DNA of 64,000 nt from Granulicella arctica (lineage in GTDB: Bacteria > Acidobacteriota > Terriglobia > Terriglobales > Acidobacteriaceae). Position 1 is the stretch's first letter, and each line of letters starts with the position of its first letter. The notes beneath the pieces are model-generated. The model did no database searches. It was given only the letters and a program-made list of their open reading frames with translations, and had not been told where the DNA came from. Location: contig NZ_JACCCW010000002.1 in assembly GCF_013410065.1 (NCBI RefSeq), forward strand, positions 1,240,001-1,304,000, in the 5' to 3' direction. The position numbers were made by a program, and so were the translations under genes. Below are positions 34,787-42,927 of the stretch, piece after piece.

Positions 34787-35488
34787 ATGCCGCGTGGCTT
34801 TTTTATCACCTTCGAAGGTCTTGACGGCTCCGGCAAGACCACCCAGCTCCGCCGACTCGCCACCTCGCTCGCCGCGGAAGGACACCACGTCGTCACCCTC
34901 CGCCAACCCGGCGGAACCGCCCTCGGGGACCGCATCCGCGGCGTCCTGCTCGACTCCCGCTCCGAAGCCTCCCTCGGCCCCATCGACCCCATCGCCGAGC
35001 TCACCCTCATGTTCGCCGACCGCGCCCAGGCCATCGCCGAAGTCATCCAGCCCGCCCTCGCCGCCGGCAGCATCGTCCTCTGCGACCGCTTCACCGACTC
35101 CTCCGAGGCCTACCAGGGCGGCGGCCGTCAGCTCGGCTCCGACCGCGTCCTCGCCCTCCACACCGCCGTCTGCGGCACCCTCCAGCCCGACCTCACCCTC
35201 CTCCTGCTCCCCCCGCTCGAAGCATCCCTCGCCCGAGCCCGTCGCCGCAACCACCGCAACACCCAAACCCACGGCACCGACGAAAACCGCTTCGAGCGCG
35301 AGTCCGACGAGTTCTACGGTCGCATCCACAACGCCTACCGCCGCATCGCCGAACGCGAGCCCACCCGCGTCATCACCATCGCCGAAAACCACACCATCGA
35401 AGAGATAGAAAAGATCATCCACCAGATCGTCGCGCAACAACTCCCCGCAACATTGCCCACCTCACAAGCATCCACTCTGGAAGCATGA
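34787..35488 (+). CDS. tmk: Thymidylate kinase
   Basis: The 233-residue enzyme phosphorylates dTMP to dTDP. The P-loop FEGLDGSGKTTQ is at residues 9-20, the DRF motif lies in LCDRFTDSSEAYQGGGRQ, and the LID region RRRNHRNTQTHGTDENRFER carries several Arg. The C-terminal tail beyond about 215 is longer than usual. The ATG at 35,485 of the P450 gene overlaps its stop (ATGA), a translational coupling between a housekeeping and an accessory enzyme. Confidence 0.95.
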   Translation: MPRGFFITFEGLDGSGKTTQLRRLATSLAAEGHHVVTLRQPGGTALGDRIRGVLLDSRSEASLGPIDPIAELTLMFADRAQAIAEVIQPALAAGSIVLCDRFTDSSEAYQGGGRQLGSDRVLALHTAVCGTLQPDLTLLLLPPLEASLARARRRNHRNTQTHGTDENRFERESDEFYGRIHNAYRRIAEREPTRVITIAENHTIEEIEKIIHQIVAQQLPATLPTSQASTLEA

Positions 35489-36924
35489 GCACCCCAAGAA
35501 AGCAGCCATACCATCTCCCACCCGGCCTGCCCCACGCCCTTCCCTTCTACACCTTCAAAAAATGGGTCAAGCTCGGCGACCCCATCCGCCTCTTCGAGCA
35601 CCTCCACAAGACCTACGGCAACATCGCCCACTACCGCTTCATGGGCACTCCCATCGTCTTCCTCAACCACCCCGACTACATCCGCGAGGTCCTCGTCACC
35701 CAGTCCTCCTCCTTCGTCAAAGAGCGCACCGTCCGCCGCATGAAGGTCCTCCTCGGCGAAGGCCTCATCACCTCCGACGATCCCATCCACATCCGCCAGC
35801 GCCGCATCGCCGCCCCCGCCTTCCATCGCCAGCGCATCGCCGCCTACGCCGACCAGATCGTCGCCCTCGCCGCCGCCCAGCGCGACCGCTGGCTCCCCGG
35901 CCAAACCATCGACATCGCCGCCGCCAGTATGCAACTCTCTCTCGAGATCGTAGCCCGCACCCTCTTCGACACCGAAGTCACCGCCGACATCCGCGCCATC
36001 AACGACGAGGTCAACACCGTCATGGGCCTCTACAACTTCCTCGTCGCCTTCCCCAAGCTCGAATCGTTCATCAACCTCCCCATCCCCGGCCTCATCAAGT
36101 TCCGCCGCTCCAAGGCCCACCTCGACGCCGTCGTCAACCGCCTGGTCGCCGAGCGCCGCGCCGAGATCAACGCCGGAGCCCCCGACAAAGGCGACCTCCT
36201 CCACATGCTCCTCACCTCCACCGACTCCGACTCGGAATCCCCATCCGACGGCATGTCCCCCGACCAGATCCGCGACGAGGTCCTCACCATCTTCCTCGCC
36301 GGCTACGAGACCGTAGCCAACGCCCTCACCTGGACCTGGTATCTCCTCTCCCAGCACCCCGAGATCGAAGCCAAACTCCACGCCGAACTAAACACCGTCC
36401 TCGGCAACCGCCTAGCCACCCTCGCCGACTACCCCAACCTCCGCTACACCGAGCAGATCTTCGCCGAGTCCATGCGCCTCTACCCGCCCGCCTGGGCCAT
36501 GGGCCGCATGTCCACCAAACCCGTCACCCTCGGCCCCTACACCCTCCCACCCGGCTCCCACGTCTTCTTCAGCCAATACATCATGGGCCACACCCCCGAG
36601 TACTTCCCCGATCCCCTCCGCTTCGACCCCGACCGCTTCACCCCCGAAGCCAAAGCCGCTCGCCCCAAATACACCTACTTCCCCTTCGGCGGAGGCAGCC
36701 GCCAGTGCATCGGCGAAAGCTTCGCCTGGATGGAAGGAACCCTCGCCCTGGCCACCATCGCCCAACGTTGGAGCCCACGTTTCATCCCAACCTACCCCAT
36801 CGTCCTCCAACCCAAAATCACCCTCCGCCCCAAGAACCCCGTCATGATGCACCTCCAACCTCGCGAATCAACTCCCTACACCTCCCATAAAAACTGTCAT
36901 CCTGAGCGAAGTGCAAAGCACTGA
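35485..36924 (+). CDS. Cytochrome P450
   Basis: The 479-residue protein has all P450 signatures: I-helix AGYET at 272-276, ExxR at Glu328-Arg331, and heme loop FPFGGGSRQCIG with thiolate Cys408. It resembles CYP102/CYP4-like, fatty-acid-type P450s that use separate redox partners; none is adjacent. Substrate unknown. The last about 12 codons and the stop lie inside a copy of the interspersed repeat (from about 36,894), so the C-terminus was extended by repeat insertion or lost its own stop. It overlaps tmk by four bases. Confidence 0.95.
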   Translation: MSTPRKQPYHLPPGLPHALPFYTFKKWVKLGDPIRLFEHLHKTYGNIAHYRFMGTPIVFLNHPDYIREVLVTQSSSFVKERTVRRMKVLLGEGLITSDDPIHIRQRRIAAPAFHRQRIAAYADQIVALAAAQRDRWLPGQTIDIAAASMQLSLEIVARTLFDTEVTADIRAINDEVNTVMGLYNFLVAFPKLESFINLPIPGLIKFRRSKAHLDAVVNRLVAERRAEINAGAPDKGDLLHMLLTSTDSDSESPSDGMSPDQIRDEVLTIFLAGYETVANALTWTWYLLSQHPEIEAKLHAELNTVLGNRLATLADYPNLRYTEQIFAESMRLYPPAWAMGRMSTKPVTLGPYTLPPGSHVFFSQYIMGHTPEYFPDPLRFDPDRFTPEAKAARPKYTYFPFGGGSRQCIGESFAWMEGTLALATIAQRWSPRFIPTYPIVLQPKITLRPKNPVMMHLQPRESTPYTSHKNCHPERSAKH

Positions 36925-36967
36925 GCCGAAGAGCCTGTCCTGAGTTTGTCGAAGGAACCTGCGGTTG
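36894..36967 (+). repeat. Interspersed repeat, copy 2
   Basis: Starts ACTGTCATCCTGAGCGAAG and ends GGAACCTGCGGTTGC, with an internal partial duplication (GAGCCTGTCCTGAGTTTGTC). It encodes the end of the P450. Confidence 0.85.
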
Positions 36968-37008
36968 CTCTTGCTGTTGTTTGTTTTTGAAACTCACCCC
37001 CCAAAAAA

Positions 37009-37056
37009 CTGTCATCCTGAGCGGAGGCGTAGCCGAAGTCGAAGGACCTGCGGTTG
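37009..37056 (+). repeat. Interspersed repeat, copy 3
   Basis: CTGTCATCCTGAGCGGAGGC through GAAGGACCTGCGGTTG, followed by a TTGCCGTTGC-type tail. It lies upstream of lepB. Confidence 0.85.
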
Positions 37057-37155
37057 TTTTTGTCTTTGCCGTTGCCGTTGCAGTTGTTCATTCCACCCAG
37101 AGCTCTCACTTTTCCAGCCGCAGACGATACACTAAGGCAAGAATCCGGAGAACGC

Positions 37156-37980
37156 ATGTCGACGAAGGCCGTGGAGATCGCACCAGAAAGCCCGGACGCT
37201 AACCCCGTCCAGAAGATCCAGCAGGAAGACACCGAAACCCCACTCGAGGGCCTCGCCTCCATCTGCTTCATGCTCGTCGTCTACCTCTTCGCCACAGCCT
37301 TCATCTTCCAAAACTTCGAAATCCCCTCCGCCTCCATGGAGAAGACCCTCCTCATCGGCGACCACCCCCTCGTCGATCGCGTCATCCTCGCTCCTCCTTC
37401 AAAATGGGCCTTCTTCATGCCCAACCGCGACATCCACCGCGGCGACGTCATCGTCTTCTTCAAGCCCAATCCCGAAACCCCCGACCTGATCCTCGTCAAG
37501 CGCGCCATCGGCATCCCCGGCGACCGCATCCACCTCCGCAACGGCATCGTCTACCTCAACGGCGTCGCCCAAAACGAGCCCCAGGCCAGCAAGCCCGCCG
37601 ACGACGGCGACCCGCAACACGCCTTCAACCCCTACCGCGACGACTTCCCCTCCATCGCCCCCAGCACCGACTACGGAGCCACAGAAAGCTGGTCTGTCGA
37701 AGAGCCCAGCCACATCCAGGGCGACGACCTCGTTGTCCCCCCCGGCAAAATCTTTGCCATGGGCGACAACCGCACCGAGAGCCTCGACGGCCGCTTCTGG
37801 GGCTTCGTCCCCCGCGAAAACATCCTCGGCCGCCCCCTCTTCATCTACTGGTCCTTCAAAACCCCCGCCGACCAGATCAACAAGACGAGCCTCGGCGAAC
37901 GCATCGGCTTCATGGCCCACGTCCTCATCCACATCTTCGACCAAACCCGTTGGAATCGAACCCTCCACATAGTCCGCTAG
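37156..37980 (+). CDS. lepB: Signal peptidase I
   Basis: The 274-residue membrane protease cleaves signal peptides of exported proteins. A hydrophilic N-terminus is followed by one transmembrane helix (about 33-52), then the catalytic dyad: Ser60 in IPSASM and Lys115 in LVKRAIGIPGD. Box E reads MGDNRTESLDGRFWG. The region between about 135 and 185 is an insertion relative to short homologues. The ATG at 37,156 has GGAG upstream. An earlier in-frame ATG (37,054) lies in repeat-derived sequence and is not credible. Confidence 0.95.
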   Translation: MSTKAVEIAPESPDANPVQKIQQEDTETPLEGLASICFMLVVYLFATAFIFQNFEIPSASMEKTLLIGDHPLVDRVILAPPSKWAFFMPNRDIHRGDVIVFFKPNPETPDLILVKRAIGIPGDRIHLRNGIVYLNGVAQNEPQASKPADDGDPQHAFNPYRDDFPSIAPSTDYGATESWSVEEPSHIQGDDLVVPPGKIFAMGDNRTESLDGRFWGFVPRENILGRPLFIYWSFKTPADQINKTSLGERIGFMAHVLIHIFDQTRWNRTLHIVR

Positions 37981-38004
37981 GTCCGCTAGCCCGCTAACCC
38001 ACGA

Positions 38005-38072
38005 ACCCCGGGGGCCCATCTTCGCGACAGCCCATCGTCGCTAAGGTGGGCATCGCGCAAACCGGGGTCCCC
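38005..38072. repeat. Long interrupted stem-loop
   Basis: An outer arm AACCCCGG pairs with CCGGGGT, an inner arm GCCCATCTT with AAGGTGGGC (one wobble). It lies just after lepB and could act as a transcript end or another type of dispersed repeat. Confidence 0.5.
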
Positions 38073-38142
38073 AGCGAGCGCAATTTACTCGTTGGTGTGG
38101 AAAGCACGACCGTTCTCCTCCACTCCGTCCCCCCCAAAAAAA

Positions 38143-38192
38143 CTGTCATCCTGAGCGAAGCGCAAAGCGCGTAGTCGAAGGACCTGCGGTTG
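38143..38192 (+). repeat. Interspersed repeat, copy 4
   Basis: CTGTCATCCTGAGCGAAGCG through GTCGAAGGACCTGCGGTTG, followed by the T/G-rich tail TTGTCGTTGCTGTTGCC. A near-consensus copy. Confidence 0.9.
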
Positions 38193-38236
38193 TTCTTGTC
38201 GTTGCTGTTGCCTGTTCTTATCCTCCTACCAAAAAT

Positions 38237-38280
38237 CTGTCATCCTTGAGCGAAGCCGCAGTCGAAGGACCTGCGGTTGC
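38237..38280 (+). repeat. Interspersed repeat, copy 5
   Basis: CTGTCATCCTTGAGCGAAGC through AAGGACCTGCGGTTGC, then TTGCATTTGCTGTTGC. In tandem with copy 4, 44 bases away. Confidence 0.85.
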
Positions 38281-38595
38281 AGTTGCATTTGCTGTTGCAG
38301 TTACCCGCCCTTTTCCCCACAAAAACCCTTGTCAAGCCCCACCACATTCACAATCCCCCTTATCTCTAACAAAAATAACCGCTTCCACCCACAACAACAC
38401 CTGTCCATTCTCCCCCTCCAAACGCGTACAATTAAAGAAGGAAGATAAACAGCTCGCACCAGATGCAGGCGCAGTTCAACCTATTGATATATCAAACTAA
38501 GTCCTTTGTTTTTCATATTTTGAATTAGAAGATATACCCACCCCCAACGGCATGGGAGCAATAGAAAAGGAGAGCGGGAAGCACCACCGAAAACC

Positions 38596-39717
38596 ATGAC
38601 CATTCCCGCCACCTTCAACGAATTCCTCGGCAACTCCACCGCCGTCGAGCACCTCCGCACCGCCATCGCTGCCGGTCGTCTGCCCCACTCGCTCATCCTC
38701 GCCGGACCATCCGGCGCAGGCAAATACACCCTCGCCCTCATGCTCGCCATGTCCGTCGAGTGCGAGCGCCAGCCCCGCGACCTCTGGTCCAACGGCCAAT
38801 CCCTCGCCAGCTTCTGCGGCGTCTGCCATAACTGCACCCGCATCGCCACCGCCGCCGACCTCGACGAGCAGGTCACCGCCGCCGTAGCCGCCCGCGAAGA
38901 CCTCCGCGAGACCGACAAGAAAGAAACCCGCGTCCTCATCCAGCCTCACCCGGACGTTCTCATCATCCCGCCCGACCCGCCGCAGCTCCTCATCAAGCTC
39001 GGCCAGGTCCGCACCCTCATCCAGCGCGCCCAATACCTTCCCTCCGAAGCCCCGCGCAAGATCTTCATCCTCACCGCCGCCAGCTTCATGAAGGAAGCCG
39101 CCAACTCCCTCCTCAAAGTCCTCGAGGAGCCACCCGACTACGCGCACCTCATCATCCTCGCCGAAAACCCCGGCGAACTCCTCCCCACCATCCGATCCCG
39201 CTGCGCAACAGTCAGACTTGGAGCATTACCGGTAGAAGAGATCGAGATGCTCCTCGCCGACAACCGCCCCGACGTCCCCGCCAAACAGCGCACCCTCATC
39301 GCCCGCCTCGCACAAGGCGCCGCCGGCAAGGCCCTCGGCTTCGACCTGGCCACCTACGTCGCCGCCCGCACCGATGCACTCCTCCTCATCCGCAACGCCA
39401 GCGCCGAGCCCGACCACACCGCCCTCTTCAAGATGACCGAAACCTATCGCGCCGGAGCCGAAGGCCAGCAAAAAACCACCGCTCTCCTCCGCGCCCTCTC
39501 GCTCCTCCTCGAAGACCTCCTCCTCCTCGACTCAGGAACCCCCGAACTCCTCCGCAACACCGACATCCGCCCCGAACTCGACCGCCTCTCCGCCGCTCTC
39601 TCCTTCCACTGGATCGAACAAGCCAGCCGCGGCCTCGACCAGGTCTACACCGGCATGCGCCGCAACCTCCTCCGCAACCTCTCGCTAGACGCCTTCGCCA
39701 CCAGCCTAACCCGCTAA
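38596..39717 (+). CDS. holB: DNA polymerase III delta' subunit
   Basis: The 373-residue AAA+ protein is part of the clamp loader. Walker A GPSGAGKYT is at 37-45; a Cys cluster CGVCHNC at about 75-80 fits the zinc module of this family; LKVLEEPPDYAHLIILAENP is the DnaX/HolB sensor-1 region and IRSRCATVRLG follows. The last third is the helical clamp-loader collar. It stands alone; tmk, a frequent neighbour of holB in other bacteria, lies 3.1 kb upstream. Confidence 0.92.
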   Translation: MTIPATFNEFLGNSTAVEHLRTAIAAGRLPHSLILAGPSGAGKYTLALMLAMSVECERQPRDLWSNGQSLASFCGVCHNCTRIATAADLDEQVTAAVAAREDLRETDKKETRVLIQPHPDVLIIPPDPPQLLIKLGQVRTLIQRAQYLPSEAPRKIFILTAASFMKEAANSLLKVLEEPPDYAHLIILAENPGELLPTIRSRCATVRLGALPVEEIEMLLADNRPDVPAKQRTLIARLAQGAAGKALGFDLATYVAARTDALLLIRNASAEPDHTALFKMTETYRAGAEGQQKTTALLRALSLLLEDLLLLDSGTPELLRNTDIRPELDRLSAALSFHWIEQASRGLDQVYTGMRRNLLRNLSLDAFATSLTR

Positions 39718-39733
39718 CCACACCCAAAAAGAA

Positions 39734-39784
39734 CTGTCATCCTGAGCGAAGCGCGCAGCGCTGAGCCGAAGGACCTGCGGTTGC
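39734..39784 (+). repeat. Interspersed repeat, copy 6
   Basis: CTGTCATCCTGAGCGAAGCG through GAAGGACCTGCGGTTGCC, just after the holB stop. Confidence 0.9.
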
Positions 39785-39830
39785 CTTTGCCGTTGAAGTT
39801 GCTTGTTCTCTTTCAATCAACCCGAAAACT

Positions 39831-39864
39831 CTGTCATTCTGAGCGAAGCCGAAGGACCTGCATT
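39831..39864 (+). repeat. Interspersed repeat, copy 7 (short)
   Basis: CTGTCATTCTGAGCGAAGCC directly joined to GAAGGACCTGCATTTGC; lacks the central segment of longer copies. Confidence 0.85.
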
Positions 39865-39903
39865 TGCTCTTGCCGTTGCCCGTTCTTCCACCACACAAGG
39901 CAA

Positions 39904-40917
39904 TCAACCCCGCCGAGCAGCCTTCTCCAACCGATCCCTCAGCGCCAAACCAATTCCCGCACCCGCAGGCAAAGGACAAACAATCACCCCAACACCAACC
40001 GCATCCAACTCCCGCAACCCCGCAAATACCCCACGCGCCAAACCCTCGCCATCCTTCCAAGCCGCCCACCGAAACACCACCGAACCCGGAGCCGCAGCCC
40101 AACCAACCGGCAACATCACTCCAACACGTTCCGATAGCTCAAGCAGCCGTCCAACCCGCTCCTGTAACTCCTCCTCATCCCGCACCAGCACCAACCGAGC
40201 CTGCGGAGCATAGTGCCTCATCCCAACTCCCGGCGAAGGCAAACTCTCCGGCGCTCCCGATACAGCCGGAGCCTTGTAAACCTCCACCGAAGCACCCGTA
40301 ACCGCCGCCAACATAGCCGCCGTCACCGCACCCGGCCGATAAACCAGCCCCGCAGCCACATCGAACACCGTCGACTCCACGCCAACCTCGGTCGCTCCAC
40401 CATCCAGCACCGCGTCGATCCGACCATCCAGATCCTCGAGCACATGCGCCGCCGTCGTCGGACTCGTCCTCCCAAACCGATTCGCACTCGGAGCCGCCAC
40501 CGGAACACCAGCCGCCGCAATCAACTCCAGCGCAACCGCATGACGCGGCATCCGAACCCCCACCAGCGAACGTCCCGCCGTCACCGCATCCGGAACCGCA
40601 GCCAGCCGAGGCAGCAGCAACGTCAGCGGTCCCGGCCAGAACGCCGCCATCAGCGCCTCCGCAGCCTCGGAGACCTCCGCAACCCGTGTCAGCATCGCTC
40701 GATCGCTCACATGCACAATCAGTGGATCCCAGCCCGGACGCTCCTTTGCCGCAAAGATCTTCGCCACCGCCGCCGCATCCAGCGCATTCGCTCCCAGCCC
40801 ATAGACCGTCTCCGTCGGAAACGCGACCGTCCCGCCGCCGCGCAGCAACTCCGCCGCTCGCGCCACCCGGTCGACCCGCAACCGCTCCGTACTTTGCTTT
40901 AAAGCCGTCTCACTCAC
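39904..40917 (-). CDS. Threonylcarbamoyl-AMP synthase (Sua5 type)
   Basis: The 337-residue enzyme makes threonylcarbamoyl-AMP for the t6A37 tRNA modification. The YrdC/Sua5 domain (about 10-205) shows GGGTVAFPTETVYGLGANA, KERPGWDPLIVHV, FWPGPLTLLL and APSANRFGRTSPT. The extra C-terminal domain beginning near SPGVGMRHYAPQA defines the long Sua5 form rather than short TsaC. It is divergent from the CYTH gene. Cytoplasmic. The tRNA-modification partners TsaB and TsaD are not in the window. Confidence 0.93.
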   Translation of the reverse strand: MSETALKQSTERLRVDRVARAAELLRGGGTVAFPTETVYGLGANALDAAAVAKIFAAKERPGWDPLIVHVSDRAMLTRVAEVSEAAEALMAAFWPGPLTLLLPRLAAVPDAVTAGRSLVGVRMPRHAVALELIAAAGVPVAAPSANRFGRTSPTTAAHVLEDLDGRIDAVLDGGATEVGVESTVFDVAAGLVYRPGAVTAAMLAAVTGASVEVYKAPAVSGAPESLPSPGVGMRHYAPQARLVLVRDEEELQERVGRLLELSERVGVMLPVGWAAAPGSVVFRWAAWKDGEGLARGVFAGLRELDAVGVGVIVCPLPAGAGIGLALRDRLEKAARRG

Positions 40918-40963
40918 TCAACTATCGTACTTTGCCCACAGCAAACCGCCGTATACTCACCCC

Positions 40964-41557
40964 ATGCAGAGCGCCGAAATCGAGCTTAAGTTCCGCCTCC
41001 CCGATCCCGCTGCCCTCCAATCCCGCCTTCCATCCCTGGGCTTCCACCTCGACACGCCGCGCACCTTCGAGAGCAACACCCTCTACGACACGCCCGCGCA
41101 CACCCTCCGCGAATCCCACCAGATCCTCCGCCTCCGCCAGTACGGCGACCTCTGGACCCTCACCCACAAGCGTCATCCCGACGACGAAGACCCCGCCGAG
41201 ATCACCCGCTACAAGGTCCGCATCGAGACCGAAACCACCGTCGCCGACGGAGCCGCGCTCGTCGAGATCTTCAGCCGCATCGGCTACTCGCCCATGTTCC
41301 GCTACGAGAAATACCGCACCGAATGGTCCCACAACGGCGCCCATCTCGTCATCGACGAAACCCCCATCGGCAACTTCGCCGAGCTGGAAGGGCCCGTCCA
41401 ATGGATCGACGAGACGCTCCTACAGCTCGACATCAACCCCAACGACTGCCTCACCGAGAGCTACGGCAAACTCTTCCTCGCCTGGAAGACCCAAACCGGT
41501 AGTCCAGCGGAAAACCTCACCTTCACCGAGATCCAATCAGCCGTCGCAGCGTTATAG
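40964..41557 (+). CDS. CYTH-domain protein (CyaB/class IV cyclase-like)
   Basis: A 197-residue protein with the ExExK signature IELKF at 6-10 and a run of charged strand residues forming the CYTH tunnel (ILRLRQYGDLWTLTHKR, ITRYKVRIETE, FRYEKYRTEW, HLVIDETPIGNFAELEG). CYTH enzymes act on triphosphates: class IV adenylate cyclase, thiamine triphosphatase or tripolyphosphatase. The sequence alone does not decide among them. TATACT about 20 bases upstream may be its -10 element. Confidence 0.85.
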   Translation: MQSAEIELKFRLPDPAALQSRLPSLGFHLDTPRTFESNTLYDTPAHTLRESHQILRLRQYGDLWTLTHKRHPDDEDPAEITRYKVRIETETTVADGAALVEIFSRIGYSPMFRYEKYRTEWSHNGAHLVIDETPIGNFAELEGPVQWIDETLLQLDINPNDCLTESYGKLFLAWKTQTGSPAENLTFTEIQSAVAAL

Positions 41558-41567
41558 TCCTTTACGC

Positions 41568-41608
41568 AAAAACGAGATGACCTGTCGTTGGACAGGCCAT
41601 CTCGTTTT
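41568..41608. terminator. Bidirectional terminator between CYTH and TonB genes
   Basis: AAAACGAGATG and CATCTCGTTTT form the arms of a long, nearly perfect stem around CCTGTCGTTGGACAGG, with A- and T-runs on both sides. It sits between two convergent genes, as expected for a shared intrinsic terminator. Confidence 0.9.
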
Positions 41609-41638
41609 GATGCTCTAAAACACTTTGCTTATGTTTCT

Positions 41639-42610
41639 TTAGAAGATCTGGAAGTTCACCTCAACGTTCAACTCCACCAGAACCGGCTTCCCGTTCTCCA
41701 GCGCGGGTTTGAACTTGTACTGAAGAACGGCTTCCCTGGCCTTCTCATCCAGTCCCATACCAACGCCACGAATGACGCGAACGTGAGTCGGCCTTCCGCT
41801 CGTATCGACCCACAGGTTGACGAGCACGTTTCCGGCGACCTTCGCCTTCCGCGCCTCTTCCGAGAACTCCGGCTCAACCGAATACACCAGCACCGGAGCC
41901 GAAACTCCACCGCCAATCCGCTTCGGTCCGCCGCCTGTATTGCCGCCCGAACCCGGCCCAAGCCCCGGACCATCACCCGAGCCAAGCCCTGTTCCGCGCC
42001 CGTTGCCCATCGACATTCCGATCAGCGGCGAGTTCGCCACACCGATCTGCGGAATGCTGCTGGCCATCTTCAGATCCTTCTGGACCTCGATGGTCGGCTG
42101 AATCTTGATCTTCGGCTCTTCCAACGGAGGCGCTTTCGGCGGAACGATCTGCTGGTCCGCAAACTTCGGAGGCGTTCCCTTCGTCACCGGCGTCGGTCCG
42201 CGCTGTCCGCCGCCGCCTCCCATTGAAACCGCTTTCGGCGGTGCCTTCGGCGGAGGCGCGTCCAATTCGACCACCTGCGTCAACTTCGGCTTCGACATCA
42301 GCGCGACCTTGGAATGCAGAATCCACGCGATCAACAGGATCAGCAGCGCATAGATGACAACAGACGCCGCAGTTGCTTTGGGATTCTGCTTCGTCGCCAT
42401 CCGGTCGATCACCGGAATCGGCTTCGACTCGAGCACAAGTGGCGGCAACTTCGCCGGGAAGAAGACGTCCCGGACATTGCTCCAGAGCGACGCGAGCACG
42501 CCCTGCTCCTCGATCACCATCTCGTCCATGTGCGCGTCTTCGACAGGACGCAACCGGGGAGCTTCGTGGCTCGGGTCAATCTCAGGTGTTATCAATGTAT
42601 TCGCCATCAA
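41639..42610 (-). CDS. TonB-family energy transducer
   Basis: The 323-residue protein has a cytoplasmic N-terminus, one transmembrane helix at about 83-97, a Pro/Lys- and Gly-rich periplasmic linker (about 115-240) and a C-terminal TonB domain (VYSVEPEFSEEARKAKVAGN through LENGKPVLVELNVEVNFQIF). It transmits proton-motive energy from ExbB/ExbD to TonB-dependent receptors; exbBD is not in the window. The long cytoplasmic N-terminus is typical of some acidobacterial TonB paralogues. Confidence 0.88.
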   Translation of the reverse strand: MMANTLITPEIDPSHEAPRLRPVEDAHMDEMVIEEQGVLASLWSNVRDVFFPAKLPPLVLESKPIPVIDRMATKQNPKATAASVVIYALLILLIAWILHSKVALMSKPKLTQVVELDAPPPKAPPKAVSMGGGGGQRGPTPVTKGTPPKFADQQIVPPKAPPLEEPKIKIQPTIEVQKDLKMASSIPQIGVANSPLIGMSMGNGRGTGLGSGDGPGLGPGSGGNTGGGPKRIGGGVSAPVLVYSVEPEFSEEARKAKVAGNVLVNLWVDTSGRPTHVRVIRGVGMGLDEKAREAVLQYKFKPALENGKPVLVELNVEVNFQIF

Positions 42611-42927
42611 CCTTTAGCCTCGGCAACGCACTCGGCCTTCGCCGAGACTGCGCACCCATCCCGTTCTTCGCGCACCATTCACTACAGTAAAACTACGTTC
42701 CCGGTCTACCGCCGGTTTTCCTGAAACATACAGCGGCGCGCGGCGCCTGGCTCCGATTCACATTCTACAAACATTCGCCAGGTAGCGCATCTTGTGTTGG
42801 ACGTGTTTCACCCGGCAGAAGTCACCTGCGCATCTCGTTCGTTACTCCTCGCGCCCGTCTACAATAGAGGTTTGTCGTCAGTTGACCGTAAATCGGGGAT
42901 CAGCCCCGCACGAAATACGAGGAACGA
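42611..42927. promoter_or_regulatory. Divergent promoter region, TonB-like gene and ileS
   Basis: No gene here. TACAAT at about 42,860 is a plausible -10 element for ileS, and a small hairpin (CGGGGATCAGCCCCG) lies between it and the ileS start. I see no T-box motif, so ileS is not evidently tRNA-controlled. Confidence 0.4.

Larger units (their letters stand above)
37981..38595. other. Repeat-rich intergenic region
   Basis: These 615 bases hold a long imperfect stem-loop, two interspersed repeats and AT-richer DNA before holB. No gene is supportable; a frame at 38,246-38,500 is made of repeat sequence at its start. Confidence 0.55.

Noticed and set aside
36967..37090. TTGCNGTTGC runs as a CRISPR array
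   Set aside because: The units are short, adjacent and variable, with no spacers and no cas genes. They form the tail of the interspersed repeat.
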